DNA of 64,000 nt from Archivesica marissinica (GCA_014843695.1 CM026390.1:13866904-13930903), one strand, 5' to 3'. Shown: positions 13,301 through 27,564, counted from the first letter of the stretch. Made by a program: numbers and translations. Notes: a model not told the origin generated them from the letters alone.

Positions 13301-16300
13301 CCGCTATAGACGAGTTTATCCAATCGACATCTACTTATACATTTATTGAATAAACACACGAGATCGCAGCTATATGCGAGTTTATCCAATCGACATCGAC
13401 CTATACACTTATTGCATACACATGCGAGATCGCCGTTATATGCGAGTTTATCCAATCGACCTCTACATATACACCCGACCTCGACCTATTCACCTATTGC
13501 ATAAACATGTGAGATAGCCGCTATAGGCGACTGTATCCAATCGACATCGACCTATACACTTATTGCATAAACACGCGAGATCGCCGCTATATGCGAGTTT
13601 ATCCAATCGACATCGACCTATACACTTATTGCATAAACATGCGAGATCGCCGCTATAGGCGAGTTTATCCAATCGACCTCGACCTATACACTTATTGCAT
13701 AAACACGCGAGATCGCCGCTATAGGCGAGTTTATCCAATCGACCTCGACCTATACACTTATTGCATAAACACGCGAGATCGCCGCTATAGGCAAGTTTAT
13801 CCAATCGACCTCGACCTATAAACTTATTGCATAAACACGCGAGATCGCCGCTATAGGCGAGTTTATCCAATCGACCTCGACCTATACAGTTATTGCATAA
13901 ACACGCGAGATAGCCGCTATAGGCGAGCTTATCCAATCGACCTCGACCTATACACTTATTGCATAAACACGCGAGATCGCCGCTATAGGCAAGTTTATCC
14001 AATGGACCTCGACCTATACACTTATTGCATAAACACGCGAGATCGCCGCTATAGGCAAGTTTATCCAATCGACCTCGACCTATACACTTATTGCATAAAC
14101 ACGCGAGATAGCAGCTATATGCGAGTTTATCCAATCGACCTCTACCTATACACTTATTGCATAAACACACGAGATCGCAGCTATAGGCAAGTTTATCCAA
14201 TCGACCTCGACCTATACACTTATTGCATAAACACGCGAGATCGCCGCTATAGGCGAGTTTATCCAATCGACCTCGACCTATACAGTTATTGCATAAACAC
14301 GCGAGATAGCCGCTATAGGCGAGTTTATCCAATCGACCTCGACCTATACACTTATTGCATAAACACGCGAGATCGCCGCTATAGGCGAGTTTATCCAATC
14401 GACCTATACACTTATTGCATAAACACGCGAGATCGCCGCTATAGGCAAGTTTATCCAATCGACCTCGACCTATACACTTATTGCATAAACACGCGAGATC
14501 GCCGCTATAGGCGAGTTTATCCAATCGACCTCGACCTATACAGTTATTGCATAAACACGCGAGATAGCCGCTATAGGCGAGCTTATCCAATCGACCTCGA
14601 CTTATACACTTATTGCATAACCACACGAGATCGCCGCTATAGGCAAGTTTATCCAATCGACCTCGACCTATTCACCTATTGCATAAACATGCGTGATCGC
14701 CGCTATAGGCGAGTGTATCCAATCGACCTCGACCTATACACGTATTGCATAAACACGCGAGATCACCGCAATAGGCGAGTTTATCCAATCGACCTATACA
14801 CTTATTGCATAAACATGCGTGATCGCCGCTATAGGCGAGTGTATCCAATCGATCTCGACCTATACAGTTATTGCATAAACACGTGAGATAGCCGCTATAG
14901 GCGAGCTTATCCAATCGACCTCGACCTATACACTTATTGCATAAACACGCGAGATCGCCGCTATAGGTGAGTTTATCCAATCGACCTCGACCTATACAAT
15001 TATTGCATAAACACGCGAGATAGCCGCTATAGGCGAGCTTATCCAATCGAACTCGACCTATACACTTATTGCATAAACACGGGAGATCGCCGCTATAGGC
15101 GAGTTTATCCAATCGACATCTACCTATACATTTATTGAATAAACACACGAGATCGCAGCTATATGCGAGTTTATCCAATCGACATCGACCTATACACGTA
15201 TTGCATACACATGCGAGATCGCCGTTATATGCGAGTTTATCCAATCGACCTCTACATATACACCCGACCTCGACCTATTCACCTATTGTATAAACATGTG
15301 AGATAGCCGCTATAGGCGACTGTATCCAATCGACATCGACCTATACACTTATTGAATAAACACACGAGATCGCAGCTATATGCGAGTTTATCCAATCGAC
15401 ATCGACCAATACACTTATTGCATACACATGCGAGATCGCCGTTATATGCGAGTTTATCCAATCGACCTCTACATATACACCCGACCTCGACCTATTCACC
15501 TATTGCATAAACATGTGAGATCGCCGCTATAGGCGACTGTATCCAATCGACATCGACCTATACACTTATTGCATAAACACACGAGATCGCCGCTATAGGC
15601 GAGTTTATCCAATCGACCTCGACCTATACACTTATTGCATAAACACGCGAGATCGCCGCTATAGGCAAGTTTATCCAATGGACCTCGACCTATACACTTA
15701 TTGCATAAACACGCGAGATCGCCGCTATAGGCAAGTTTATCCAATCGACCTCGACCTATACACTTATTGCATAAACACGCGAGATCGCCGCTATAGGCAA
15801 GTTTATCCAATCGATCTCGACCTATACACTTATTGCATAAACACGCGAGATCGCCGCTATAGGCAAGTTTATCCAATGGACCTCGACCTATACACTTATT
15901 GCATAAACACGCGAGATCGCCGCTATAGGCAAGTTTATCCAATCGACCTCGACCTATACACTTATTGCATAAACACGCGAGATAGCCGCTATAGGCGAGT
16001 TTATCCAATCGACCTCTACCTATACACTTATTGCATAAACACGCGAGATCGCCGCTATAGGCAAGTTTATCCAATCGACCTCGACCTATACACTTATTGC
16101 ATAAACACGCGAGATCGCCGCTATAGGCGAGTTTATCCAATCGACCTCGACCTATACAGTTATTGCATAAACACGCGAGATAGCCGCTATAGGCGAGCTT
16201 ATCCAATCGACCTCGACCTATACACTTATTGCATAAACACGCGAGATCGCCGCTATAGGCGAGTTTATCCAATCGACCTATACACTTATTGCATAAACAC

Positions 16301-19300
16301 GCGAGATCGCCGCTATAGGCAAGTTTATCCAATCGACCTCGACCTATTCACCTATTGCATAAACATGCGTGATCGCCGCTATAGGCGAGTGTATCCAATC
16401 GACCTAGACCTATACACGTATTGCATAAACACGCGAGATCACCGCAATAGGCGAGTTTATCCAATCGACCTATACACTTATTGCATAAACATGCGTGATC
16501 GCCGCTATAGGCGAGCTTATCCAATCGACCTCGACCTATACACTTATTGCATAAACACGCGAGATCGCCGCTAAAGGTGAGTTTATCCAATCGACCTCGA
16601 CCTATACACTTATTGCATAAACACGCGAGATAGCCGCTATAGGCGAGCTTATCCAATCGATCTCGACCTATACACTTATTGCATAAACACGGGAGATCGC
16701 CGCTATAGGCGAGTTTATCCAATCGACATCTACCTATTCATTTATTGAAAAACACACGAGATCGCAGCTATATGCGAGTTTATCCAATCGACATCGACCT
16801 ATACACTTATTGCATACACATGCGAGATCGCCGTTATATGCGAGTTTATCCAATCGACCTCTACATATACACCCGACCTCGACCTATTCACCTATTGCAT
16901 AAACATGTGAGATAGCCGCTATAGGCGACTGTATCCAATCGACATCGACCTATACACTTATTGCATAAACACGCGAGATCGCCGCTATAGGTGAGTTTAT
17001 CCAATCGACCTCGACCTATACACTTATTGCATAAACACGCGAGATAGCCGCTATAGGCGAGCTTATCCAATCGAACTCGACCTATACACTTATTGCATAA
17101 ACACGGGAGATCGCCGCTATAGGCGAGTTTATCCAATCGACATCTACCTATACATTTATTGAATAAACACACGAGATCGCAGCTATATGCGAGATTATCC
17201 AATCGACATCGACCTATACACGTATTGCATACACATGCGAGATCGCCGTTATATGCGAGTTTATCCAATCGACCTCTACATATACACCCGACCTCGACCT
17301 ATTCACCTATTGCATAAACATGTGAGATAGCCGCTATAGGCGACTGTATCCAATCGACATCGACCTATACACTTATTGAATAAACACACGAGATCGCAGC
17401 TATATGCTAGTTTATCCAATCGACATCGACCTATACACTTATTGCATACACATGCGAGATCGCCGTTATATGCGAGTTTATCCAATCGACCTCTACATAT
17501 ACACCCGACCTCGACCTATTCACCTATTGCATAAACATGTGAGATCGCCGCTATAGGCGACTGTATCCAATCGACATCGACCTATACACTTATTGAATAA
17601 ATACACGAGATCGCAGCTATATGCGAGTTTATCCAATCGACATCGACCTATACACTTATTGCATAAACACGCGAGATCGCCGCTATAGGCAAGTTTATCC
17701 AATCGACCTCGACCTATAAACTTATTGCATAAACACGCGAGATCGCCGCTATAGGCGAGCTTATCCAATCGACCTCGACCTATACAGTTATTGCATAAAC
17801 ACGCGAGATAGCCGCTATAGGCGAGCGTATCCAATCGATCTCGACCTATACACTTATTGCATAAACACGCGAGATCGCCGCTATAGGCAAGTTATCCAAT
17901 GTGTTTTTTTGGGTCGCCGCTATAGGCAAGTTTATCCAATCGACCACGACCTATACACTTATTGCATAAACACGCGAGATAGCCGCTATAGGCGAGCTTA
18001 TCCAATCGACCTCGACCTATACAGTTATTGCATAAACACGCGCGATAGCCGCTATAGGCGAGCTTATCCAATCGACCTCGACTTATACACTTATTGCATA
18101 ACCACACGAGATCGCCGCTATAGGCAAGTTTATCCAATCGACCTCGACCTATTCACCTATTGCATAAACATGCGTGATCGCCGCTATATGCGAGTGTATC
18201 CAATCGACCTCGACCTATACACGTATTGCATAAACACGCGAGATCACCGCAATAGGCGAGTTTATCCAATCGACCTATACACTTATTGCATAAACATGCG
18301 TGATCGCCGCTATAGGCGAGTTTATCCAATCGATATCTACCTATACATTTATTGAATAAACACACGAGATCGCAGCTATATGCGAGTTTATCCAATCGAC
18401 ATCGACCTATACACGTATTGCATACACATGCGAGATCGCCGTTATATGCGAGTTTATCCAATCGACCTCTACATATACACCCGACCTCGACCTATTCACC
18501 TATTGCATAAACATGTGAGATAGCCGCTATAGGCGACTGTATCCAATCGACATCGACCTATACACTTATTGAATAAACACACGAGATCGCAGCTATATGC
18601 GAGTTTATCCAATCGACATCGACCAATACACTTATTGCATACACATGCGAGATCGCCGTTATATGCGAGTTTATCCAATCGACCTCTACATATACACCCG
18701 ACCTCGACCTATTCACCTATTGCATAAACATGTGAGATCGCCGCTATAGGCGACTGTATCCAATCGACATCGACCTATACACTTATTGAATAAACACACG
18801 AGATCGCAGCTATATGCGAGTTTATCCAATCGACATCGACCTATACACTTATTGCATAAACACGCGAGATCGCCGCTATAGGCAAGTTTATCCAATGGAC
18901 CTCGACCTATACACTTATTGCATAAACACGCGAGATCGCCGCTATAGGCAAGTTTATCCAATCGACCTCGACCTATACACGTATTGCATACACATGCGAG
19001 ATCGCCGTTATATGCGAGTTTATCCAATCGACCTCTACATATACACCCGACCTCGACCTATTCACCTATTGCATAAACATGTGAGATAGCCGCTATAGGC
19101 GACTGTATCCAATCGACATCGACCTATACACTTATTGCATAAACACGCGAGATAGCAGCTATATGCGAGTTTATCCAATCGACCTCTACCAATACACTTA
19201 TTGCATAAACACACGAGATCGCAGCTATAGGCAAGTTTATCCAATCGACCTCGACCTATACACTTATTGCATAAACACGCGAGATAGTCGCTATAGGCGA

Positions 19301-19869
19301 GTTTATCCAATCGACCTCGACCTATACAGTTATTACATAAACACGCGAGATAGCCGCTATAGGCGAGCTTATCCAATCGACCTCGACCTATACACTTATT
19401 GCATAAACACGCGAGATCGCCGCTATAGGCGAGTTTATCCAATCGACCTATACACTTATTGCATAAACACGCGAGATCGCCGCTATAGGCAAGTTTATCC
19501 AATCGACCTCGACCTATACACTTATTGCATAAACACGCGAGATCGCCGCTATAGGCGAGTTTATCCAATCGACCTCGACCTATACAGTTATTGCATAAAC
19601 ACGCGAGATAGCCGCTATAGGCGAGCTTATCCAATCGACCTAGACCTATACACGTATTGCATAAACACGCGAGATCACCGTAATAGGCGAGTTTATCCAA
19701 TCGACCTATACACTTATTGCATAAACATGCGTGATCGCAGCTATAGGCGAGTGTATCCAATCGATCTCGACCTATACAGTTATTGCATAAACACGTGAGA
19801 TAGCCGCTATAGGCGAGCTTATCCAATCGACCTCGACCTATACACTTATTGCATAAACACGCGAGATCG

Positions 19870-22717
19870 CCGCTATAGGTGAGTTTATCCAATCGACCTC
19901 GACCTATACACTTATTGCATAAACACGCGAGATAGCCGCTATAGGCGAGCTTATCCAATCGAACTCGACCTATACACTTATTGCATAAACACGGGAGATC
20001 GCCGCTATAGGCAAGTTTATCCAATCGACCTCGACCTATACACTTATTGCATAAACATGCGAGATCGCCGCTATATGCGAGTTTATCCAATCGAACTCTA
20101 CATATACACCCGACCTCGACATATTCACCTATTGCATAAACATGTGAGATCGCCGCTATATGCGAGTTTATCCAATCGGCCTCGACCTATACACTTATTG
20201 CATAAACACGCGAGATTTCCGCTATATGCGACTTTATCCAATCGACATCGACCTATACACTTATTGCATAAACACGCGAGATCGCCGCTATATGCGACTT
20301 TATCCAATCGACATCGACCTATACAATTATTCCATAAACATGTGAGATCGCCGCTATAGGCGAGCTTATCCAATCGACATCGACCTATACACTTATTGCA
20401 TAAACATGTGAGATCGCCGCTATAGGCGAGCTTATCCAATCGACCTCGACCTTGCATAGCCACTTAAGATCGCCGCTATATGCGAGTTTATCCAATCGAC
20501 CTCGACCTATACACTTATTGCATAGCCACTTAAGATCGCCGCTATATGCGAGTTTATCCAAGCGACCTCGACCTATACACTTATTGCATACACATGTGAG
20601 ATCGCCGCTATTGACGGGTTTATCCAATCGACATCGACCTATACACGTTTTGCATAAACATGCGAGATCGACGCTATATGCGAGTTTATCCAATCGAACT
20701 CTACATATACACCCGACCTCGACCTATTCACATACTGCATAAACATGTGAGATCGCCGCTATAGGCGAGTTTATCCAATCGGCCTCGACATATACACTTA
20801 TTGAATAAACACGCGAGATCGCCGCTATATGCGAGTTTATCCAATCGATCTCGACCTATACACTTATTGCATAAACACGGGAGATCGCCGCTATAGGCGA
20901 ATGTATCCAATCGACCTCGACCTATACACTTATTACATAAACATTCGAGATCGCCGCTATAGGCAAGTTTATCCAATCGACCTCTACCTATACACTTATT
21001 GCATAAACACGCAAGATCGCCGCTATATGCGACTTTATCCAATCGACCTCTACATATACACTTATTGCATAAACACACGAGATCGCCGCTATATGCGAGT
21101 TTATCCAATCGACCTCGACCTATTCACCTATTGCATAAACATGCGTGATCGCCGCTATAGGCGCGTGTATCCAATCGACCTAGACCTATACACGTATTGC
21201 ATAAACACGCGAGATCACCGTAATAGGCGAGTTTATCCAATCGACCTATACACTTATTGCATAAACATGCGTGATCGCAGCTATAGGCGAGTGTATCCAA
21301 TCGATCTCGACCTATACAGTTATTGCATAAACACGTGAGATAGCCGCTATAGGCGAGTTTATCCAATCGACCTCGACCTATACACTTATTGCATAAACAC
21401 GCGAGATGCTGCTATAGGCGAGCTTATCCAATCGAACTCGACCTATACACTTATTGCATAAACACGGGAGATCGCCGCTATAGGTGAGTTTATCCAATCG
21501 ACCTCGACCTATACACTTATTGCATAAACACGCGAGATAGCCGCTATAGGCGAGCTTATCCAATCGAACTCGACCTATACACTTATTGCATAAACACGGG
21601 AGATCGCCGCTATAGGCAAGTTTATCCAATCGACCTCGACCTATACACTTATTGCATAAACATGCGAGATCGCCGCTATATGCGAGTTTATCCAATCGAA
21701 CTCTACATATACACCCGACCTCGACATATTCACCTATTGCATAAACATGTGAGATCGCCGCTATATGCGAGTTTATCCAATCGGCCTCGACCTATACACT
21801 TATTGCATAAACACGCGAGATTTCCGCTATATGCGACTTTATCCAATCGACATCGACCTATACACTTATTGCATAAACACGCGAGATCGCCGCTATATGC
21901 GACTTTATCCAATCGACATCGACCTATACAATTATTCCATAAACATGTGAGATCGCCGCTATAGGCGAGCTTATCCAATCGACATCGACCTATACACTTA
22001 TTGCATAAACATGTGAGATCGCCGCTATAGGCGAGCTTATCCAATCGACCTCGACCTTGCATAGCCACTTAAGATCGCCGCTATATGCGAGTTTATCCAA
22101 TCGACCTCGACCTATACACTTATTGCATAGCCACTTAAGATCGCCGCTATATGCGAGTTTATCCAAGCGACCTCGACCTATACACTTATTGCATACACAT
22201 GTGAGATCGCCGCTATTGACGGGTTTATCCAATCGACATCGACCTATACACGTTTTGCATAAACATGCGAGATCGACGCTATATGCGAGTTTATCCAATC
22301 GAACTCTACATATACACCCGACCTCGACCTATTCACATACTGCATAAACATGTGAGATCGCCGCTATAGGCGAGTTTATCCAATCGGCCTCGACATATAC
22401 ACTTATTGAATAAACACGCGAGATCGCCGCTATATGCGAGTTTATCCAATCGATCTCGACCTATACACTTATTGCATAAACACGGGAGATCGCCGCTATA
22501 GGCGAATGTATCCAATCGACCTCGACCTATACACTTATTACATAAACATTCGAGATCGCCGCTATAGGCAAGTTTATCCAATCGACCTCTACCTATACAC
22601 TTATTGCATAAACACGCAAGATCGCCGCTATATGCGACTTTATCCAATCGACCTCTACATATACACTTATTGCATAAACACACGAGATCGCCGCTATATG
22701 CGAGTTTATCCAATCGA
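19870..22717. repeat. Large direct duplication inside the satellite, offset 1605 bp
   Basis: The stretch 19870-21112 recurs at 21475-22717 with essentially the same variants, including rare ones such as cgcgagatttccgc, the truncated unit containing cgaccttgcatagcc, and ttattccataaac. The spacer (21113-21474) itself resembles 19630-19870, so the duplication is part of a longer nested history. Confidence 0.8.
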
Positions 22718-23886
22718 TCTCTACCTATACACTTATTGCATAAACACGAGAGATCGCCGCTATAGGCGAGTGTATCCAATCGACCTCGACCTATACACTT
22801 ATTGCATAAACATTCGAGATCGCCGCTATAGGCGAGTTTATCCAATCGACCTCTACCTATACACTTATTGCATAAACACGCGAGATCGCCGCTATATGCG
22901 ACTTTATCCAATAGACCTCTACCTATACACTTATTGCATAAACACGCAAGATCGCCGCTATATGAGACTTTATCCAATCGACCTCTACATATACACGTAT
23001 TGCATAAACACGTGAGATCGCCGCTATAGGCGACTTTATCCAATAGTCATCGACCTATACACTTATTGCATAAACACACGAGATCGCCGCTATATGGGAG
23101 TTTATCCAATCGACCTCTACCTATACACTTATTGCATAAACATGTGAGATCGCCGCTATCGGCAAGTTCATCCAATCGAATTCTACCTATACACTTATTG
23201 CATAAACACACGAGATCGCCGCTATAGGCCAGTTTATCCAATCGACATCGACCTATACATTTATTGCATACACATGTGAGATCGCCGCTATTGACGGGTT
23301 TATCCAATCGACATCGACCTATACACTTATTGCATAAACATGCGAGATCGCCGTTATATGCGAGTTTATCCATTCGACATCGACCTATACACTTATTGCA
23401 TAAACACGCGAAATCGCCGCTATAGGCGATTTTATCCAATCGACCTCGACCTATACACTTATTGCATAAACACGCGAGATCGCTGCTATATTCAATTGTA
23501 TCCAATGGACCTCGACCTATACACTTATTGCATAACCACTTAAGATCGCCGCTATATGCGAGTTTATCCAAGCGACCTCGACCTATACACTTATTGAATA
23601 ACCACTTAAGATCGCCGCTATAGGCGAGTGTATCCAATCGACCTCGACCTATACACGTATTTCATAAACACGTGAGATCGCCGCTATATGCGACTTTATC
23701 CAATCGACCACGACCTATACACTTATTGCATAAACAAACGAGATCGCCGCTATAGGCGAGTTTATCCAATCGACCTCGACCTATACACTTATTGCATAAA
23801 CACACGAGATCGCCGCTATAGGCGAGTTTATCCAATCGACCTCGACCTATACACTTATTTCATAAACATGCGAGATCGCCGCTATA

Positions 23887-24870
23887 GGCGAGTTTATCCA
23901 ATCGACCTCTACCTATACACTTATTGCATAAACACGTGAGATTGCCGCTATCGGCGTGTTCATCCAATCGAACTCGACCAATACACTTATTGCATGAACA
24001 CGCGAGATCGCCGCTATAGGCGAGTTTATCCAATCGACCTCTACCTATACACTTATTGCATAAACACGTGAGATTGCCGCTATCGGCGTGTTCATCCAAT
24101 CGAACTCGACCAATACACTTATTGCATGAACACGCGAGATCGCCGCTATAGGCGAGTTTATCCAATCGACCTCTACCTATACACTTATTGCATAAACACG
24201 TGAGATTGCCGCTATCGGCGTGTTCATCCAATCGAACTCGACCAATACACTTATTGCATGAACACGCGAGATCGCCGCTATAGGCGAGTTTATCCAATCG
24301 ACCTCTACCTATACACTTATTGCATAAACACGTGAGATTGCCGCTATCGGCGTTTATTGATAAACACGAGATGGCTTGGCGGTTCATCCAATCGAACTCG
24401 ACCAATACACTTATTGCATGAACACGCGAGATCGCCGCTATAGGCGAGTTTATCCAATCGACCTCTACCTATACACTTATTGCATAAACACGTGAGATTG
24501 CCGCTATCGGCGTGTTCATCCAATCGAACTCGACCAATACACTTATTGCATGAACACGCGAGATCGCCGCTATAGGCGAGTTTATCCAATCGACCTCTAC
24601 CTATACACTTATTGCATAAACGCGTGAGATTGCCCCTATCGGCGTGTTCATCCAATCTAACTCGACCAATACACTTATTGCATGAACACGCGAGATCGCC
24701 GCTATAGGCGAGTTTATCCAATCGACCTCTACCTATACACTTATTGCATAAACACGTAAGATTGCCGCTATCGGCGTGTTCATCCAATCGAACTCGACCA
24801 ATACACTTATTGCATGAACACGCGAGATCGCCGCTATAGGCGAGTTTATCCAATCGACCTCTACCTATAC
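23887..24870. repeat. 132-bp dimeric higher-order repeat in the satellite
   Basis: Two diverged 66-bp forms alternate as an AB dimer. A contains gagatcgccgctataggcg. B contains gagattgccgctatcggcg, with cgaactcgaccaatac and ttgcatgaacacg. About seven dimers follow each other. One junction at about 24351-24380 carries an extra short piece (gtttattgataaacacgag, atggcttggcgg). Confidence 0.85.
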
Positions 24871-25318
24871 AATTAGTGCATACACATGTGAGATCGCCGC
24901 TATTGACGGGTTTATCTAATCGACATCGACCTATACACTTATTGCATAAACATGCGAGATCGCCGCTATATGCGAATTTATCCAATCGACCTCTACATAT
25001 ACACCCGACCTCGACCTATTCACCTATTGCATAAACATGTGAGATCGCCGCTATAGGCGACTTTATCCAATCGACATCGACCTATACACTTATTGCATAA
25101 ACATGCGAGATCGCCGCTATATGCGAGTTTATTGCATAAACACTTGAGCTCGCCGCTATAGGCGAATTTATCCAATCGACCTCTACCTATACACTTATTA
25201 TATAAACACTTGAGATCGCCACTATAGGCGAATATATTCGTGTGGTGAATAGGGGTAAACGCAAATAACTATTTCAAAAGTGACGAAATTTAAAGCTTAG
25301 TTAAACTAAAATAACCCA

Positions 25319-25515
25319 TAAATCAGCAGTCGTACATAGCGCAGTCGTACATTGCATAGCGCAGTCGTACATAGCGCAGGCGCAGTCGTACATAGCGCAG
25401 TCGTACATAGCGGAGCCGTTCAATAGCGCAGTCGTACATAGCACAGTCGTACATAGCGCAATCGTATATAGCACAGTCGTGCATAGCGCACGCAGTCGTA
25501 CATAATACAGTCGTG
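25319..25515. repeat. 15-bp minisatellite (agtcgtacatagcgc)
   Basis: About 13 imperfect copies of agtcgtacatagcgc with small insertions and deletions. It directly abuts the 28-bp array that follows. No coding meaning is evident. Confidence 0.88.
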
Positions 25516-26717
25516 TCACTCAGGAAAGTCTGCAACTGACACAACACTCTGGAAAGCCAGCAACTGACACAACACTCTGGAAAGCCAGCAACTGACACAA
25601 CACTCTGGAAGGTCAGCAACTGACACAACACTCTGGATGGTCAGCATCTGACACAACAGTCTAGCAAGCCAGCAACTGACACAACATTCTGGAAGGTCAG
25701 CAACTGACACAACACTCAGGAAGGCCAGCAACCGACATAACACTCTGGAAGGTCAGCAACTGACACAACACTCTGGAAAGTATGCAACTGACACAACACT
25801 CAGACAGGCCAGCAACTGACAAAATACTCTGGAAATTCTGCAACTGACACAACACTCAGGAAGGCCAGCAACTGACACAACACTCTGGAAAGTCAGCAAC
25901 TGACACAACACTCAGGAAGGCCAGCAACTGACATAACACTCTGGAAAGTCTGCAACTGACACAACACTCATGTAGGCCAGCAACTGACACAACACTCAGG
26001 AAGGCCAGCAACCGACATAACACTCTGGAAGGTCAGCAACTGACACAACACTCTGGAAAGTATGCAACTGACACAACACTCAGACAGGCCACCAACTGAC
26101 AAAATACTCTGGAAATTCTGCAACTGACACAACACTCATGAAGGCCAGCAACTGACACAACACTCTGGAAAGTCAGCAACTGACACAACACTCAGGAAGG
26201 CCAGCAACTGACATAACACTCTGGAAAGTCTGCAACTGACACAACACTCATGTAGGCCAGCAACTGACACAACACTCAGGAAGTCCATCAACTGACACAA
26301 CACCCAGGAAGGCCAGCAACTGACACAACACTCAGGCAGGCCAGCAACTGACACAACACTCAGGACGGCCAGCAACTGACACAACACTCAGGGAAGTCAG
26401 CAACTGACACAACACTCAGTAAAGTCAGCAACTGACACAACACTCAGTAAAATCAGCAACTGACACAACACTCCGTAAAGTCAGCAACTGACACAACACT
26501 CAGGCAGGACAGCAACTGACACAACACTCAGTAAAATCAGCAACTGACACAACACTCAGACAGGCAAGCAACTGACACAACACTCAATAAAGTCAGCAAC
26601 TGACACAATACTCAGTAAAGTCAGCAACTGACACAATACTCAGGAAAACATACAACTGACACAACACTCAGGAAAACATACAACTGACACAACACTTAGG
26701 TATATCTGCAACTGACT
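25516..26717. repeat. 28-bp minisatellite, about 43 copies
   Basis: Unit caggaaggccagcaactg then acacaacact, with variants such as ctctggaaagt and cataacact. A larger repeat of about 280 bp (ten units) is visible: the block with cagacaggcc, acaaaatactctgg and aaattctgc occurs at about 25796 and again about 280 bp later. The unit is not a multiple of three. Confidence 0.93.
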
Positions 26718-26730
26718 CAATACTCTAGAT

Positions 26731-26790
26731 GCAGACTTTCCTGAGTGTTATGTCGGTGGTATGCTTTCCTGAGTGTTGTGTCAGTTGCAG
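26731..26790. repeat. Two inverted copies of the 28-bp unit at the array edge
   Basis: Right after the direct array the sequence reads gcagactttcctgagtgtta and then tttcctgagtgttgtgtcag. This is the reverse complement of two array units, so the edge of the array can fold back on it. Confidence 0.85.
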
Positions 26791-27429
26791 AAATGCTCTT
26801 TAAAAAAAGAATGGTTTTGAACCCGAAACCACTTGTCCAGACCCCGAGCGTCTGTGCCTAGGTTAACTAAGGCAGAAACTCTATCAAATCAATTACATTG
26901 GCAAACGATGGAACGTCGATGTCAGATATTGCTATCTGTATCACTTGCTTAGAGACCATCACATCATTACTGTCTGCCGGATACTCAATTTGTAGATTGA
27001 TTGATCAGAGATAATTTACGATTTCTGCCAAATAACAGCATTAAAAGGTCGTAATATCATATACTCTGAGCCACTAGCTGTCCAATGATTCGGAATACAA
27101 TGAATGCCATTTCTTTTAACAAGCTGCTATATGAGTATCGACTATTTCAGCACCGAATAAATGTAGTATGTGCAAATAACATAGATCCAGATCAGCTGTG
27201 TAGCGCCGCGTCTGATCAGGATCTATGTTGTTTGCTATTCTGGCAGGTGTTTCAGCTCTACTATCTGAAGAGTAATCAGCATATAGCCTGATCAGACAGC
27301 ACGTTCTGTTCTGTCTAATCGGGTTCTCTTGTTGTTGTAAAATCGCTTTAATGCGTCATTGGCGGTGAAAGAGTTAAAACATGGTTTATGCCTATACAAT
27401 TACCAATCACAACTGCGCTGTTCGTGTTG
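26791..27429. other. Intergenic DNA with a strong hairpin
   Basis: No gene was seen. A 22-bp inverted repeat (27173-27194 and 27213-27234, 2 mismatches, 18-bp loop) around caaataacatagatcc suggests a small fold-back element. A weak tRNA-like B-box on the minus strand near 26815-26830 (gggttcaaaacc in reverse) may mark a decayed SINE head, but I could not confirm it. Confidence 0.5.
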
Positions 27430-27513
27430 GCTTGTGTGTGTTTTCTACGTGTGTTTATCGTCGCCCTATTGTAATCGGAGTGACGCCTCCAGAATACTAA
27501 TCATTTTAGTTGT
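27430..27513 (-). mobile_element. SINE-A 3' fragment, diverged
   Basis: tgtgtgttttctacg, tttatcgtcgcc and gtgacgcctccaga, then ctaatcattttag, match the 3' region of SINE-A with many changes. The remainder of the element is missing. Confidence 0.5.
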
Positions 27514-27564
27514 TGTTGCATAAGACACGGAAGACGGCGCTCCAATTCCACAAGCATCCCTGGT

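Larger units (their letters stand above)
5287..25233. repeat. 66-bp satellite array, about 300 copies (20 kb)
   Basis: Head-to-tail repeats of a 66-bp unit running cgacctcgacctataca, cttattgcataaacacgcg, agatcgccgctataggcg, agtttatccaat. Common variants are a 60-bp unit lacking one of the two adjacent cgacct copies, a single 61-bp unit at about 8937, and an 85-bp unit with a 19-bp insertion. Each unit contains a short hairpin (tcgcc-gctata-ggcga). Homogeneity is highest at about 5.3-13 kb. From about 13 kb rightwards units are more diverse (atatgcg, cgacatcgac, tttccgc forms). Because 66 and 60 are multiples of three, the array is open for long stretches on both strands: about 1,217 and 826 codons on the minus strand (5277-8930, 10387-12867) and 844 on the plus (10563-13097). 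I treat these as by-products and annotate no CDS. An interruption with foreign sequence lies at 17893-17912 (gtgtttttttgggt). Confidence 0.97.
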
